A stretch of DNA of 7,496 nt. Origin: an uncultured Verrucomicrobiota bacterium (GTDB lineage: Bacteria; Verrucomicrobiota; Verrucomicrobiia; Limisphaerales; UBA9464). The stretch spans positions 1 through 7,496 of the forward strand of contig CAIPFS010000297.1 of assembly GCA_903864375.1 (NCBI GenBank). The letters run 5' to 3'. The first letter of the stretch is position 1; every line of letters starts with the position of its first letter. The notes below the pieces were generated by a model. It saw only the letters and a program-made list of their open reading frames with translations. It had not been told where the DNA came from and did no database searches. A program made the position numbers and the translations under genes. Shown here one piece after another: positions 7,021 to 7,496 of the stretch.

Positions 7021-7023
7021 TCA
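7018..7023. other. Abutting convergent stop codons (TGATCA)
   Basis: The carboxypeptidase TGA (7018-7020) is followed without a gap by TCA (7021-7023), the reverse complement of the TGA that ends the minus-strand kinase gene. The six bases form the palindrome TGATCA. No intergenic base is left for a shared terminator, so transcription of each gene must end inside, or run through, the other gene. Confidence 0.9.
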
Positions 7024-7496
7024 ATCTTCGTCGTCCGGTTCGAGCGGCGGACGAAGCCCGTATTTCTTTTTCAGGGCTTCAATGGTGGTGAGCGGCTTCA
7101 TGCCGCCCGTGCAGGTCGGATCGCTCAGGGAGGCCCCGGCGGCGAGGCACCCCGTCAGGAGGCAACGTTCGAGCTCCCACCCTTCGTGCAGGCCCAAAAG
7201 GACCCCGGCGGCAAAGGCATCCCCGGCCCCGGCGGTACCGGCGATGGCCTTGTCCGGTATCTTGAGCGAGGACTGCCAATGGTCTTTACCGTCGCGGGTA
7301 CGGGCAAAGCATCCCTCTGGGAAATGAATCACCACGAGTTCCTTGACGCCGAACTGGAGGATGGCACCGGCGGCATGCCGGAGGGACACGGTGTCGAGGC
7401 CGGTTTCCTTGCGGATTTTGAAACCAGTGACCTGACCGGCCTCGTACTCATTGATGATGGCGTAATCGCAATGCTTGAGGGCGGGAATCACCACGG
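7021..7496 (-). CDS. PfkB/ribokinase-family carbohydrate kinase, C-terminal part
   Basis: About 158 codons are visible on the minus strand. The frame is open at the window edge, so the N-terminal half, with the lid and most sugar-binding residues, is missing. Counting from the GTG at 7494, the NExE motif that helps place Mg and phosphate in this family is at 15-18 (NEYE). The signature AGTAGAGDAFAAG is at 85-97, with the catalytic base Asp92. The segment after it (LLGLHEGWELERCLLTGCLAAGAS) is the usual C-terminal helix pair that ends with adenine-binding contacts. The family phosphorylates sugars, nucleosides or related alcohols with ATP in the cytoplasm. The substrate cannot be told from this half; ribokinase, fructokinase and adenosine-kinase-like types are all possible. 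The tail is short and acidic (EPDDED). The gene converges on the carboxypeptidase gene with no gap. Confidence 0.93.
   Translation of the reverse strand, partial: VVIPALKHCDYAIINEYEAGQVTGFKIRKETGLDTVSLRHAAGAILQFGVKELVVIHFPEGCFARTRDGKDHWQSSLKIPDKAIAGTAGAGDAFAAGVLLGLHEGWELERCLLTGCLAAGASLSDPTCTGGMKPLTTIEALKKKYGLRPPLEPDDED

Overview
The window looks like chromosome from a member of the PVC group, most likely Verrucomicrobiota and less likely Planctomycetota. The clue is one pair of genes. The first encodes an exported multiheme c-type cytochrome with a PA14-like insert and a characteristic C-terminal beta domain. The second encodes a secreted sorbosone-dehydrogenase-like beta-propeller with the C-terminal domain typical of such proteins in these phyla. 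This assignment rests on family recognition by eye, not on a search. Most of the window is moderately GC-rich and densely coding. No rRNA, tRNA, CRISPR array, insertion sequence or phage gene was seen.

Layout. (1) Positions 1-408 hold the last 135 codons of an enolase-superfamily enzyme of the muconate-lactonizing subgroup, resembling cis-3-hydroxy-L-proline dehydratases. (2) Nine bases later comes a 910-residue exported cytochrome with five CXXCH motifs (418-3150). (3) Overlapping its end by 11 bases is a 527-residue exported beta-propeller protein without heme motifs (3140-4723). These three genes look like one operon whose promoter lies left of the window. (4) A 659-base stretch (4724-5382) follows. 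It holds one small unrecognised gene (about 4857-5144) and otherwise little that can be interpreted. (5) Positions 5383-7020 encode a complete secreted serine carboxypeptidase of family S10 with an intact Ser-Asp-His triad. (6) The minus strand from 7021 to the window edge carries the C-terminal half of a PfkB/ribokinase-family sugar kinase. Its stop codon directly abuts the carboxypeptidase stop codon.

How the genes may work together. The propeller protein and cytochrome probably form a periplasmic or cell-surface redox pair: the propeller would bind or oxidise a sugar-like or polyol-like substrate and the cytochrome would take the electrons. In many PVC proteins these parts are fused in one chain; here they are two translationally coupled genes. 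The enolase-type enzyme is presumably cytoplasmic and may act on the same compound or a product of it, but the substrate cannot be read from the sequence. The carboxypeptidase and kinase are separate transcription units with no visible tie to the operon. I found no clearly new biological system. The most distinctive item is the 2+3 heme cytochrome with an internal PA14-like domain, coupled to a separate propeller.
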